Of a stretch of DNA of 14,324 nucleotides, positions 5,580-11,816 are shown one piece after another. The first letter of the stretch is position 1. Each line of letters starts with the position of its first letter. Origin of the DNA: Bog-756 sp037141235 (GTDB taxonomy: Bacteria; Actinomycetota; Acidimicrobiia; Acidimicrobiales; RAAP-2). The DNA is taken from assembly GCA_037141235.1 (NCBI GenBank), contig JBAXCY010000059.1, positions 1-14,324 on the forward strand, read 5' to 3'. The notes under the pieces are model-generated. The model had not been told where the DNA came from, did no database searches, and saw only the letters and a list, made by a program, of their open reading frames with translations. A program made the translations under genes and the position numbers.

Positions 5580-6455
5580 GTGTCTGACACGGCGTCCGAT
5601 GCCGTCCTCGAGTGGTTCGACTCGCACTGCCACCTCCAGAACGAGTTCGGGTCCCCCGAGGGTGACGGGCCCGTCGAGCCCCACGCCGACCGGCTGGCCG
5701 CCACGATCGCTCGGGCATCCGAGGCTGGAGTGACCCGCCTGGTCTGTGTCGGCACCGGCGCCACCTCGTCAGCCGAAGCTGTAGCCCTGGCCCGCGCCAT
5801 GCGACGTCCAGGTGGGCCGGCTGTGGCTGAGGGTGTCGCCATGTGGGCGACCATCGGCCTCCATCCCCATGATGCGGTCGACGGGGTCGACTCTCTGGAC
5901 GCGCTGTTGGCCACAGAGCTCGGCGACAGTGCCGACCCGGGCAACCGTGTGGTGGTGGGCATCGGGGAGTGTGGCCTCGACTATCACTACGACCACTCGC
6001 CTCGACCGGTGCAGCGCGAGGTGTTCGCCCTTCAGGTCGAACTGGCTCTCCGCTACGATCTGGCCCTGGTGATCCACACCCGTGAGGCGTGGGACGACAC
6101 GTTCGCTGTCTTGTCCGCAGCCGGGGTGCCGGAGCGGACGATCATCCACTGCTTTACGGGGGGGCCCGAAGAAGCTCGACGCTGTCTCGACCTCGGGGCA
6201 TCGCTGTCGTTCAGCGGGGTGGTCACCTTCAAGAATGCCCAGGATGTCCGTGACGCGGCCGCTCTGTGTCCCCTGGATCGCCTACTCATCGAGACGGACT
6301 CGCCGTTCCTCACTCCGGTGCCCCACCGGGGCTCGCCGAACGAGCCGGCCCGGGTTCCGCTGGTCGGGGCGGCCATAGCCCAGGTGAAGGGGATGACGAC
6401 GGCCGAGGTGGCTTCACTCACCACCGCCAACGCCCGGGCTGCCTTCGCTATCTGA
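5580..6455 (+). CDS. tatD: TatD family metal-dependent hydrolase/DNase, 291 aa
   Basis: TatD proteins are amidohydrolase-fold, divalent-metal 3'-5' exonucleases or DNases implicated in repair and DNA turnover. Ligand motifs in order are FDSHCHL (13-19, H16 and H18), TIGLHPHD (91-98), GIGECGLDYHYD (127-138, E130), VIHTREAWDD (164-173, H166), IIHCFTGG (188-195, H190), SFSGVVTFKN (210-219) and LLIETDSPFLTPVPHRG (235-251, D240), so the active site is complete. The GTG at 5580 is preceded by GAGGA (5571-5575), overlapping the metG stop codon, which explains the 7-bp spacing and points to coupled translation. An insert of about 30 residues, longer than in the bare family, lies around the first helix (20-40) and the 110-122 loop. 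metG–tatD is conserved in both Mycobacterium and Bacillus. Confidence 0.93.
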   Translation: MSDTASDAVLEWFDSHCHLQNEFGSPEGDGPVEPHADRLAATIARASEAGVTRLVCVGTGATSSAEAVALARAMRRPGGPAVAEGVAMWATIGLHPHDAVDGVDSLDALLATELGDSADPGNRVVVGIGECGLDYHYDHSPRPVQREVFALQVELALRYDLALVIHTREAWDDTFAVLSAAGVPERTIIHCFTGGPEEARRCLDLGASLSFSGVVTFKNAQDVRDAAALCPLDRLLIETDSPFLTPVPHRGSPNEPARVPLVGAAIAQVKGMTTAEVASLTTANARAAFAI

Positions 6456-6456
6456 T

Positions 6457-6473
6457 CGGCCCGATAGAGGCCG
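6457..6473 (+). terminator. weak hairpin after tatD
   Basis: CGGCC (6457-6461) pairs with GGCCG (6469-6473) around a 7-nt loop, starting 2 nt after the tatD stop and followed by GTTCTTGG. The second arm also overlaps GCCGG (6470-6474), which can pair with CCGGC further on, so alternative folds exist. Weak support. Confidence 0.3.
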
Positions 6474-6493
6474 GTTCTTGGCCCCATGCCGGC

Positions 6494-6523
6494 TTGATTA
6501 CGAGAGGCACCCCGGCCTACGCT
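6494..6523 (+). promoter_or_regulatory. promoter of the RlpA-like gene (TTGATT-18-TACGCT)
   Basis: TTGATT at 6494-6499 and TACGCT at 6518-6523 are separated by 18 bp, the most complete -35/-10 pair in the window. The transcript would start near 6530 and carry a leader of about 178 nt before the coding region, unlike the nearly leaderless promoters elsewhere here. Confidence 0.6.
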
Positions 6524-6528
6524 CAACC

Positions 6529-6706
6529 TGCGGTCGCTCTAGAGGGTGGCCGTTCCGCAACTGGAGCCATGTCGGGGCGCCTTGCGGGGGACGGCTTGGA
6601 GGAGTCGTTCGTGTCCAACCTCTCCCTGGGGTGGGATCGGCCAGGTGGCCGGCCCTGATCCAGGGTTGTCGGGGGAGGGACGCAGTCCCACGAGGAGAGT
6701 GGAGTC
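6529..6706 (+). promoter_or_regulatory. structured 5' leader of the RlpA-like gene, candidate RNA switch
   Basis: Between promoter and coding region several perfect local stems can form: TGCGG/CCGCA (6529-6533 with 6555-6559), TTGGA/TCCAA (6596-6600 with 6614-6618), CGGCC/GGCCG with a 4-nt loop (6638-6651), CCCTG/CAGGG with a 3-nt loop (6653-6665) and GGGAC/GTCCC with a 3-nt loop (6677-6689). The segment CTCTCC (6620-6625) is fully complementary to GGAGAG (6694-6699), which contains part of the probable Shine-Dalgarno; the overlapping CTCCC (6622-6626) can instead pair with GGGAG (6673-6677). That gives a plausible on/off arrangement. Short strings such as GCGGGGGAC resemble the c-di-AMP (ydaO) riboswitch but the rest does not clearly match. 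Stems are visible; switching is inference. Confidence 0.45.
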
Positions 6707-7351
6707 CTGAGGACCCAACACCATCGGGGCAGCCGACACTACGTCGGGCTGCTTCTCTGTGGAGCCGTGCTGATCGCGCCGCTCCTGCTGATCCATGGAG
6801 GAACGGATGCTGGCGCGTCCTCTGACGGTGCACGCTCGTCGTCCGCGACGTCGCGTTCGTGGGCCGGGCCAGACGCCGCCGCCACATCTGCTCATTCCGT
6901 GACAGCAGGTGCTGGCCCGGTGGCCATCGCCGATTCCCCGGTGCGCAACGATGTGGCCATCACGACCACCACTGTGGAAGCGGCAGCGGTCCCAGCGCCA
7001 ACCACCACGACGACCACCAGGGTGCCGACCACCACGACCACCGTTGCGCCTACCACCACGCCTACCACCACGACCACGACCACCACGAGGCCCGCGCTGG
7101 TGCCTGGATCCAGCGTCCAGACCACGGGAAGTGTCACCTACTACGACCACCCGGCTGGGACCTGCGCCAGCCCGCGGCTGCCCTTCGGGACGGTGGTCGA
7201 GGTGACCAACCCGGCCAACGGCGCCTCGGTGACCTGCGTGGTCGATGACCGAGAGGCGGACACCAGCCGATCCATCGATCTGGCCACCGCCTCCTTCGCT
7301 CAGATCGCCCCTCTGTGGCAGGGCGTGGTGAACGCCCAACTCCGCTGGTGA
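6707..7351 (+). CDS. secreted RlpA-like double-psi beta-barrel protein, 214 aa (start uncertain)
   Basis: A basic n-region (RTQHHRGSRHY) and a hydrophobic stretch (VGLLLCGAVLIAPLLL) form a signal peptide, with likely cleavage after TDA. A non-conserved Ser/Ala-rich region and a Thr-rich linker (7001-7087) follow. The C-terminal ~75 residues form the domain: GSVTYYDHPAGTCASPRLPFGTVVEVTN, then SVTCVVDDREAD and RSIDLATASFAQIAPLWQG. This is the DPBB fold of RlpA and expansin-like wall proteins; two cysteines (C153, C177) could form a disulfide. The TASGE/AAH part of classical RlpA is missing, and DRGP reads DREAD, so lytic activity is uncertain. The only starts giving a full signal peptide are non-standard: CTG at 6707, 9 nt after GAGGAG (6692-6697). 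GTG at 6767 is the nearest standard start but deletes the n-region. It sits where rpfB lies in Mycobacterium, just before rsmA–ispE. Confidence 0.78.
   Translation: MRTQHHRGSRHYVGLLLCGAVLIAPLLLIHGGTDAGASSDGARSSSATSRSWAGPDAAATSAHSVTAGAGPVAIADSPVRNDVAITTTTVEAAAVPAPTTTTTTRVPTTTTTVAPTTTPTTTTTTTTRPALVPGSSVQTTGSVTYYDHPAGTCASPRLPFGTVVEVTNPANGASVTCVVDDREADTSRSIDLATASFAQIAPLWQGVVNAQLRW
7001..7087 (+). repeat. ACC/ACG low-complexity tract encoding a Thr-rich linker
   Basis: Runs of ACC and ACG codons with interspersed Pro, Val and Arg codons encode a threonine-rich stalk between the signal region and the barrel domain. Such linkers are typical of secreted, possibly O-glycosylated actinobacterial proteins, and the tract is prone to length change. 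Confidence 0.85.
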
Positions 7352-7367
7352 GGGGGCTGACCTCGTG

Positions 7368-7408
7368 CGCTCGCATGACCCCCGCCATGACCGCTCGCAT
7401 GACCCCCG
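7368..7408. repeat. 17-bp direct repeat upstream of rsmA
   Basis: CGCTCGCATGACCCCCG occurs at 7368-7384 and 7392-7408, a 24-bp period, with a further CATGACC between the copies. It fills much of the 111-bp gap before rsmA. It could be paired protein-binding sites or the remains of a local duplication. Confidence 0.7.
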
Positions 7409-7450
7409 GCAGGTACCGGAGGGGTGGATCGACCTGGGGCTCCGAAGTGA

Positions 7451-7456
7451 CACACT
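7451..7456 (+). promoter_or_regulatory. possible -10 box of rsmA (CACACT)
   Basis: CACACT deviates from TANNNT at its first base but ends 6 nt before the GTG start at 7463, the same spacing as at the phosphodiesterase gene. ATCGAC (7428-7433) lies 17 bp upstream as a poor -35. rsmA may have its own promoter besides read-through from the upstream gene. Confidence 0.35.
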
Positions 7457-7462
7457 GATCGG

Positions 7463-8350
7463 GTGACGTATGGGAGAACGGAGATCCACGAGCTGCTGGC
7501 GGCCAACGATCTCCGTCCCAGTCGAGCCCTCGGCCAAAACTTCGTAGCCGACGGCAACACCGTCCGCCGCATCGCCCGTCTGGCCGGGGTGGAGCCTGGC
7601 GACCGGGTGGTGGAGATCGGAGCTGGACTCGGCTCGTTGACCCTCGCCCTGGTCGAAGCCGGTGCTCAAGTCACTGCCGTGGAGATCGACCGCTATGTGC
7701 TGCCGGTGCTGCGTACCCAGGTCGAGCCACTCGGTGTCGAAGTGGTCGAGGCCGACGCCCTCACGGTCGACTTCCGTAAACTGCTCGGCGACGAGCCGGG
7801 GTGGTCCTTGGTGGCCAACCTGCCCTACAACGTGGCCGTGCCCTTGGTCATGCGTGTGCTCGAGGAAGCCCCACAGGTGTCCTCGCTCCTCGTGATGGTC
7901 CAACGCGAGGTGGGGGAGCGTCTGGCGGCTCGAGCCCGTGACGAGGCGTATGGAGCGGTCTCGGTGAAGGTGGCGTACTGGGCCGAGGCGTCGGTGGTCG
8001 GAAAGGTGCCGGCCAATGTATTTATCCCTAAACCCAAGGTGGAGTCGGTACTGGTGCGCATGGTCCGTCATCCAGGCCAGCCGTTGCCGACCACTGACGG
8101 ATCCGTGGGCCCCGGATCGCCGGAGTACGACCGCTTGTTTGCCGTGGTGAAGGGCGGCTTCGCCCACCGCCGCAAGATGCTCCGGCGCTCACTCGAGCAT
8201 CTGGTCACCGCTGAGGCATTCGTTGGTGCTGGTATCGCCCCGACGGTGCGAGCCGAGGAGTTGGGGCTGGCTGAATGGGAGCGCCTGGCCTGGTGGGGGG
8301 TAGCGGGACAGGGAGAGGCAGAGCAGGAAGCGAAAGGGGCGGCTCAGTGA
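7463..8350 (+). CDS. rsmA: 16S rRNA dimethyladenosine transferase RsmA (KsgA), 295 aa
   Basis: RsmA dimethylates the two adjacent adenines A1518 and A1519 near the 3' end of 16S rRNA and acts as a late 30S assembly checkpoint. Family blocks are LGQNFVAD (23-30), the SAM-binding VVEIGAGLGSLT (49-60), AVEIDRY (72-78), VVEADAL (94-100), the catalytic NLPY (119-122), VMVQREVGERLAA (144-156) and FIPKPKVESVLVRM (187-200). The C-terminal helical domain with FAHRRKMLRRSLEHL (233-247) is complete. The tail after about residue 280 is low-complexity. GTG at 7463 begins the conserved N-terminus. The last four bases overlap the ispE start (GTGA), so IspE and RsmA are translationally coupled. Resistance to kasugamycin follows from loss of this gene in other bacteria. 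Confidence 0.96.
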   Translation: MTYGRTEIHELLAANDLRPSRALGQNFVADGNTVRRIARLAGVEPGDRVVEIGAGLGSLTLALVEAGAQVTAVEIDRYVLPVLRTQVEPLGVEVVEADALTVDFRKLLGDEPGWSLVANLPYNVAVPLVMRVLEEAPQVSSLLVMVQREVGERLAARARDEAYGAVSVKVAYWAEASVVGKVPANVFIPKPKVESVLVRMVRHPGQPLPTTDGSVGPGSPEYDRLFAVVKGGFAHRRKMLRRSLEHLVTAEAFVGAGIAPTVRAEELGLAEWERLAWWGVAGQGEAEQEAKGAAQ

Positions 8351-9180
8351 TCACGGAGTGGTCGGCACCGGCCAAGTTGACGTTGTCACTGCGGATCACC
8401 GGCGTGCGTGCTGACGGGTACCACCTACTGGAGTCGGAGATGGTCTCACTCGACCTGGCTGACACCCTGCTCATCGACGACGACACAGACGGTACAGGTG
8501 GGGGCGTAGCCACCCAGGACGAAGACCTCGGCGTGGATGTCGAGTGGCCAGCCGGTATGGACGGATGGCGGGACTTATCGGTAGGCCCGACGGCGGACAA
8601 CCTGGTGACCCTGGCTCTCAAGGCCACGGGGAGATCGGCTCGGATCCGGCTGGTGAAGCGGATTCCTCCAGGAGCTGGCCTAGGTGGGGGTTCGTCCGAT
8701 GCTGCCGCCGTACTGCGTTGGGCTGGATGTGCGGATCTCAACGTGGCTGCCAGCCTGGGTGCCGATGTCCCGTTCTGCCTTACCGGGGGACGGGCACTGG
8801 TATCCGGCATCGGAGAGTCGGTGACCCCGCTGCCCTTCGAGGAGCGGTCGTTTGTGCTGCTGCTGCCACCTTTCGGCGTCAACACCGCCGCCGTCTACCG
8901 GGCATGGGACCGGCTGGCGGCCGAAGGGGCACAGGGGGCAAAAGAAACCTCCACCAATGACCTCGAGGCGGCAGCCATCGAGGTGGAGCCCCGGCTTGGC
9001 GAGTGGCGCCTGGTCCTCGAGGAAGCCAGCGGCCGCACCGCGCGTCTGGCTGGCAGCGGATCTACCTGGTTCGTCGAAGGGGCTGCGTCAGAACTAGGGC
9101 TCGACAGTCGGGCTTGGCTGGAGCATGCGGGACAGCGCGCCCCACTGGTGCCGACGAGGACGTCGCCAGTGGCCGATTGA
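8347..9180 (+). CDS. ispE: 4-diphosphocytidyl-2-C-methyl-D-erythritol kinase IspE, 277 aa
   Basis: IspE phosphorylates CDP-methylerythritol in the MEP pathway to isoprenoids, using ATP (GHMP kinase fold). The N-terminal substrate motif APAKLTLSLRITGVRADGYH (7-26) carries K10. The glycine-rich ATP loop is PPGAGLGGGSSDAAA (107-121), followed by LGADVPFCLTGGRAL (137-151) with the catalytic Asp at 140. LAGSGSTWF (234-242) is the third GHMP motif. The usual PAKxNL reads PAKLTL, with Thr in place of Asn at residue 12. The GTG at 8347 overlaps the rsmA stop (GTGA), which fixes the start; an upstream in-frame ATG at 8275 would only add 24 Gly-rich residues encoded inside rsmA. Length is close to the family norm of about 280. 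Confidence 0.95.
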   Translation: MITEWSAPAKLTLSLRITGVRADGYHLLESEMVSLDLADTLLIDDDTDGTGGGVATQDEDLGVDVEWPAGMDGWRDLSVGPTADNLVTLALKATGRSARIRLVKRIPPGAGLGGGSSDAAAVLRWAGCADLNVAASLGADVPFCLTGGRALVSGIGESVTPLPFEERSFVLLLPPFGVNTAAVYRAWDRLAAEGAQGAKETSTNDLEAAAIEVEPRLGEWRLVLEEASGRTARLAGSGSTWFVEGAASELGLDSRAWLEHAGQRAPLVPTRTSPVAD

Positions 9181-9234
9181 GTTGCTGCAGTGACGGTCGG
9201 GACCGGGTGATCGGGCCGTTCGTCAGAGGCGGGA

Positions 9235-9336
9235 CTACTTACCCGCGGCTCGCCTCTGCCAACGAGTGGCCTTCAACATCTTCTTGTGCTTCTTCTTACG
9301 CATGCGCTTACGGCGCTTCTTGATCAGGGATCCCAT
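9235..9336 (-). CDS. 30S ribosomal protein bS22 (AURKAIP1/COX24-domain mini protein), 33 aa
   Basis: The frame begins MGSLIKKRRKRMRKKKHKK and ends MLKATRWQRRAAGK followed by TAG. It matches the 33-residue actinobacterial bS22 almost throughout (family form MGSVIKKRRKRM.KKKH.K.L..TR.QRR..GK), a peptide buried in 30S rRNA and related to the C-terminal domain of mitochondrial AURKAIP1/COX24. Almost half of the residues are Lys or Arg, and none is acidic. The length is exactly the family length. The ATG at 9336 lies 9 nt after a TAGGGT -10 box, with no Shine-Dalgarno between, so it is probably leaderless. It converges on ispE (54-bp gap). Too short for most gene callers, but identification is strong. 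Confidence 0.92.
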   Translation of the reverse strand: MGSLIKKRRKRMRKKKHKKMLKATRWQRRAAGK

Positions 9337-9345
9337 GTCGTGCGC

Positions 9346-9351
9346 ACCCTA
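9346..9351 (-). promoter_or_regulatory. -10 box of the bS22 gene (TAGGGT)
   Basis: On the minus strand TAGGGT is followed by exactly 9 nt and the ATG of bS22, the same geometry as at the bL37-like, typA and response-regulator genes. No clear -35. Confidence 0.55.
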
Positions 9352-9448
9352 GTCGACCAGCATCTTTGACGCCATACGGCGAGTCAGTCCTGTCTTCTGC
9401 GGCCAGTTCGGCTACCTGGGACCAGGGATCCCAACCGACATGCTCACC

Positions 9449-10867
9449 TCAGTCCTCGAGCGTCGATGGATGGGGAGCGGTAATGGTGGGAAGGGCGAAC
9501 CGGAAGAGGGCACCGCCGCCGGGGGCGTGATGCACGCTGACTAGCCCTCCTTCGTCGACGGCCACCTGAGCCACGATGGCCAGCCCCAGGCCGGACCCAG
9601 GCCGGCTGCGGGCCTCAGGGGCGCGGTAGAAGCGGTCAAAGATCCGTTCGATGTCGCTGTCAGCCACGCCGGGGCCGTGGTCGCGCACCACGAGGACCCC
9701 TTCGACACAGCTCACTTCGACGACGGCACCGTCAGGGCTGTACTTGAGCGCGTTGTCGAGCAGGTTGTCGACGGCGCGCTCGATCCGAGGTGAGGATCCC
9801 GATACCCAGCAGGGGCTGGTGCTGGCCAGGAAGGTAATGTTCCGGCTGCGTCCATGAGTGGTGGCTGCCTCGACGGCGACCAGGACCAGGTCATCAAAGC
9901 GGAACGGCTCCGAGAGCACCTTGGGCATGTTGCCACGGGCCAACTCAGCCATGTCACCGACCAGTGAGGTCAGCTCGTCCAACTGAGTGAGCACATCGCC
10001 GATCAAGATGTCCCGGTCGGCCGGATCCAGATCCTCCATCCTCTTGGCTACCTCCATGTTGGTGCGGAGGCTGGTGAGGGGCGTACGGAGCTCGTGCGAG
10101 GCATCGAGGACCAGTTGGCGCTGGCTCTCGCGTGATGCATCCAGGGCTGCCAGGAGTCGGTTGAAGGCCCGGCGAAGCCGACCCAGTTCGTCGGGACCGC
10201 CCGGATCGAGCCGACGGGACATGTCGGTGGTCAGGGCCAGCTCCTCGATGGTCCCGGTCAGGTCGTTGAGCGGCCGCAGCACGGTGCGGCCGACGATGAG
10301 ACCGAGCAGTACAGCCAGAGCCACACCAATGAGGATGATGAGCCACAGGGCGACGGCCAGGTGATGCAGTCCCTCTTCAACGCCGGTCAGCGGTTCGGTG
10401 ACCTGTAGTGCCCCTCCGAGGTCCATGGTGAGGGTCCGCCGTGGGGCCGTGCCATCGTTGTACTGGTAGTAAAAGCCCACCGGAAGGACGATTTCGCGGA
10501 CCGATATCGGACCGGAGTTGGTGGTCACCTGGGTGGTGAAGAAAAGCGTTGGCCCGTTGCCCTTACTAGCGGCCAGAAGTGCTACTGCAGGTGGAATAGG
10601 CAGCACCGGGCGGTGAACAGATTTCACATTGCCGTCAGCCCACACCATCTGCGTGCAGTAGCCGCTCACGCCGCAGTCATTCGAGATGGTGCGCTGGTCC
10701 ACACCATCCCCCACCTTGATCAGGTTGCGGGCATCCTGCTCGAGGGTGATATCCAAGGAAGCGGACAGCGAGTTGTAGGCGACAATGTAGGTGGCCAGGG
10801 AGCCGAGCAGCACAACGACGAGGACAGCGCCGGTGGCCACCAGGACTAGCCGGGTGCGGAACGTCAT
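9449..10867 (-). CDS. MprB-like sensor histidine kinase, 472 aa
   Basis: This is the membrane sensor of a two-component system. Domains in order: TM1 about 7-30, an extracytoplasmic sensor loop of about 135 residues (31-168) with two cysteines (C65, C71) that could form a disulfide, TM2 about 169-193, and a HAMP domain (about 194-247). The HisKA dimerisation helix carries LDASHELRTPLTSLRTN (254-270), with phospho-acceptor H258. The HATPase_c domain has the N-box VDNLLDNALKYSPDG (366-380), the G1 box DHGPG (396-400), FDRFYRAPEAR (410-420) and the G2 box GSGLGLA (424-430). Everything needed for autophosphorylation is present. Domain order and motifs resemble mycobacterial MprB, an envelope-stress sensor, but the signal here cannot be read from sequence. 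It starts 21 nt after the response-regulator stop, in one operon. Confidence 0.95.
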   Translation of the reverse strand: MTFRTRLVLVATGAVLVVVLLGSLATYIVAYNSLSASLDITLEQDARNLIKVGDGVDQRTISNDCGVSGYCTQMVWADGNVKSVHRPVLPIPPAVALLAASKGNGPTLFFTTQVTTNSGPISVREIVLPVGFYYQYNDGTAPRRTLTMDLGGALQVTEPLTGVEEGLHHLAVALWLIILIGVALAVLLGLIVGRTVLRPLNDLTGTIEELALTTDMSRRLDPGGPDELGRLRRAFNRLLAALDASRESQRQLVLDASHELRTPLTSLRTNMEVAKRMEDLDPADRDILIGDVLTQLDELTSLVGDMAELARGNMPKVLSEPFRFDDLVLVAVEAATTHGRSRNITFLASTSPCWVSGSSPRIERAVDNLLDNALKYSPDGAVVEVSCVEGVLVVRDHGPGVADSDIERIFDRFYRAPEARSRPGSGLGLAIVAQVAVDEGGLVSVHHAPGGGALFRFALPTITAPHPSTLED

Positions 10868-10888
10868 GGCTCGGTGACGCCCTGGGCC

Positions 10889-11560
10889 TTAGGGCTCGCG
10901 GAGGACATAGCCGACCCCCCGGGCGGTGTGGATGAGACGGGGCTCACCATTCTCCTCGGTCTTGCGCCGCAAATAGCCGACGTAGACGGCTAGCGAGTTG
11001 GTACCCGAGTCGAACGAGTAGCCCCAGACGCGGTCCAAGATGAGTTCACGGGTGAGCACTTGGCGAGGGTGGCGGAGCAGGAGCTCGAGCAGGTCGAACT
11101 CGATCCGGGTGACGGTAAAGGCCCGGTCGCCACGGTGGGCCTCGCGGGTCATCGGATCGAGGGTCAGGTCCGAAAACGCAAGCGTCTCTCCCTGGTCCTC
11201 TGGCCGGCGGCGCAGCAGGGCCCGCAGGCGGGCCAACAGCTCGGCCAGGGCGAACGGCTTGACCAGGTAGTCGTCGGCACCGGCATCGAGGCCCTGGACC
11301 CGGTCGTCGATGGCATCCCTGGCCGTCAGCATGAGCACCGGCGTGTCGTCGCCCGCTGCCCGCATCCGTCGGCACACGTCGAGGCCGTCGATGGTCGGGA
11401 GCCCGATGTCAAGGACCACGGCGTCAGGTGGCCGAATGGCCACCTCTTCCAAGGCTTTGGGCCCGTCACCAGCCAGGGTGACTTCGTAGCCCTCGAGGCG
11501 GAGCGCCCGCTGCAGGGCTCCGCTGACGGCAGGATCATCATCGACCACCAGGATTCGCAT
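10889..11560 (-). CDS. OmpR/PhoB-family response regulator (MprA-like), 223 aa
   Basis: The receiver domain begins ILVVDDDP (3-10, acidic pocket), with phospho-acceptor D51 in VVLDIGLP, conserved T79 in MLTARD and K101 in LVKPFAL. The DNA-binding winged helix runs from about 125 to 223, with TRIEFDLLELLLRHP, RELILDRVWGY and the C-terminal GVGYVLREP, typical of the OmpR class. It binds DNA directly when phosphorylated, most likely by the kinase encoded 21 nt downstream. ATG at 11560 is preceded by TAGGCT 9 nt upstream and begins the receiver exactly, so it is probably leaderless. Regulator-before-kinase order matches mprAB. Targets are unknown; envelope stress is inferred from similarity only. 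Confidence 0.95.
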   Translation of the reverse strand: MRILVVDDDPAVSGALQRALRLEGYEVTLAGDGPKALEEVAIRPPDAVVLDIGLPTIDGLDVCRRMRAAGDDTPVLMLTARDAIDDRVQGLDAGADDYLVKPFALAELLARLRALLRRRPEDQGETLAFSDLTLDPMTREAHRGDRAFTVTRIEFDLLELLLRHPRQVLTRELILDRVWGYSFDSGTNSLAVYVGYLRRKTEENGEPRLIHTARGVGYVLREP

Positions 11561-11569
11561 CGCGTCGGG

Positions 11570-11575
11570 AGCCTA
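11570..11575 (-). promoter_or_regulatory. -10 box of the two-component operon (TAGGCT)
   Basis: TAGGCT on the minus strand is followed by 9 nt and the ATG of the response regulator. This promoter fires away from tRNA-Gln within the 128-bp intergenic region 11561-11688. Confidence 0.5.
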
Positions 11576-11629
11576 TCGGGGTCGTAGTCGCTAGCCGTGG
11601 CAGGGCCAGGGGCCACCCAGTCCCGGTAC

Positions 11630-11635
11630 TAGCCT
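11630..11635 (+). promoter_or_regulatory. possible -10 box of tRNA-Gln (TAGCCT)
   Basis: TAGCCT lies 53 bp before the mature tRNA, which would give a 5' leader of roughly 45 nt for RNase P to remove. It overlaps a second candidate, TACTAG. No strong -35. Confidence 0.4.
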
Positions 11636-11688
11636 GTGGTCGAGTCGACAGGGGGGTGCGCTGCCTATGCCCAGACCTGGCGGTTCGA

Positions 11689-11764
11689 TCCGAGGTAGTT
11701 CAATTGGCAGAACGCCGGCCTTTGGAGCCGGATGTTGGAGGTTCGAGCCCTCCCCTCGGAGCCA
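11689..11764 (+). tRNA. trnQ: tRNA-Gln (anticodon UUG)
   Basis: A full cloverleaf folds by eye. The acceptor TCCGAGG (11689-11695) pairs with CCTCGGA (11754-11760). The D stem GTTC/GAAC spans 11698-11713. The anticodon stem CCGGC/GCCGG (11715-11719, 11727-11731) encloses the loop CTTTGGA, with anticodon TTG at 11722-11724. The T stem GGAGG/CCTCC (11737-11753) has the loop TTCGAGC. The discriminator G is at 11761 and the CCA is encoded at 11762-11764. All stems are perfect. It stands alone, divergent from the two-component operon and convergent with typA. Confidence 0.97.
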
Positions 11765-11784
11765 GCAGCGAGCGGTCGCATCCT

Positions 11785-11816
11785 GGGCCAGCCGCAGTGC
11801 AAATGCAGCCTGGCTC
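11785..11816. terminator. weak hairpin at the typA 3' end
   Basis: GGGCCAG (11785-11791) can pair with CTGGCTC (11810-11816), one G-T pair included, around an 18-nt loop that can form a further 3-bp stem. It lies between the convergent tRNA-Gln and typA and overlaps the typA stop. There is no T-tract, so terminator function is only a possibility. Confidence 0.3.

Noticed and set aside
6585..6706. Direct assignment of the leader to the c-di-AMP (ydaO) riboswitch class
   Set aside because: A few short strings match, but the conserved CCGAATCCG...CTAACCTCG type core is not present, so only a generic structured leader is annotated.
7001..7087. CRISPR-like or satellite repeat
   Set aside because: The tract is an in-frame threonine codon run without spacers, a low-complexity linker of a secreted protein.
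6892..7137. Minus-strand Val-rich frame opposite the RlpA-like gene
   Set aside because: It is the antisense of the ACC/ACG threonine tract; poly-valine arises automatically from that repeat.
9417..9433. TGGGA/TCCCA hairpin downstream of the histidine kinase
   Set aside because: Only 5 bp with a 7-nt loop and no T-tract on the relevant strand; too weak to call a terminator.
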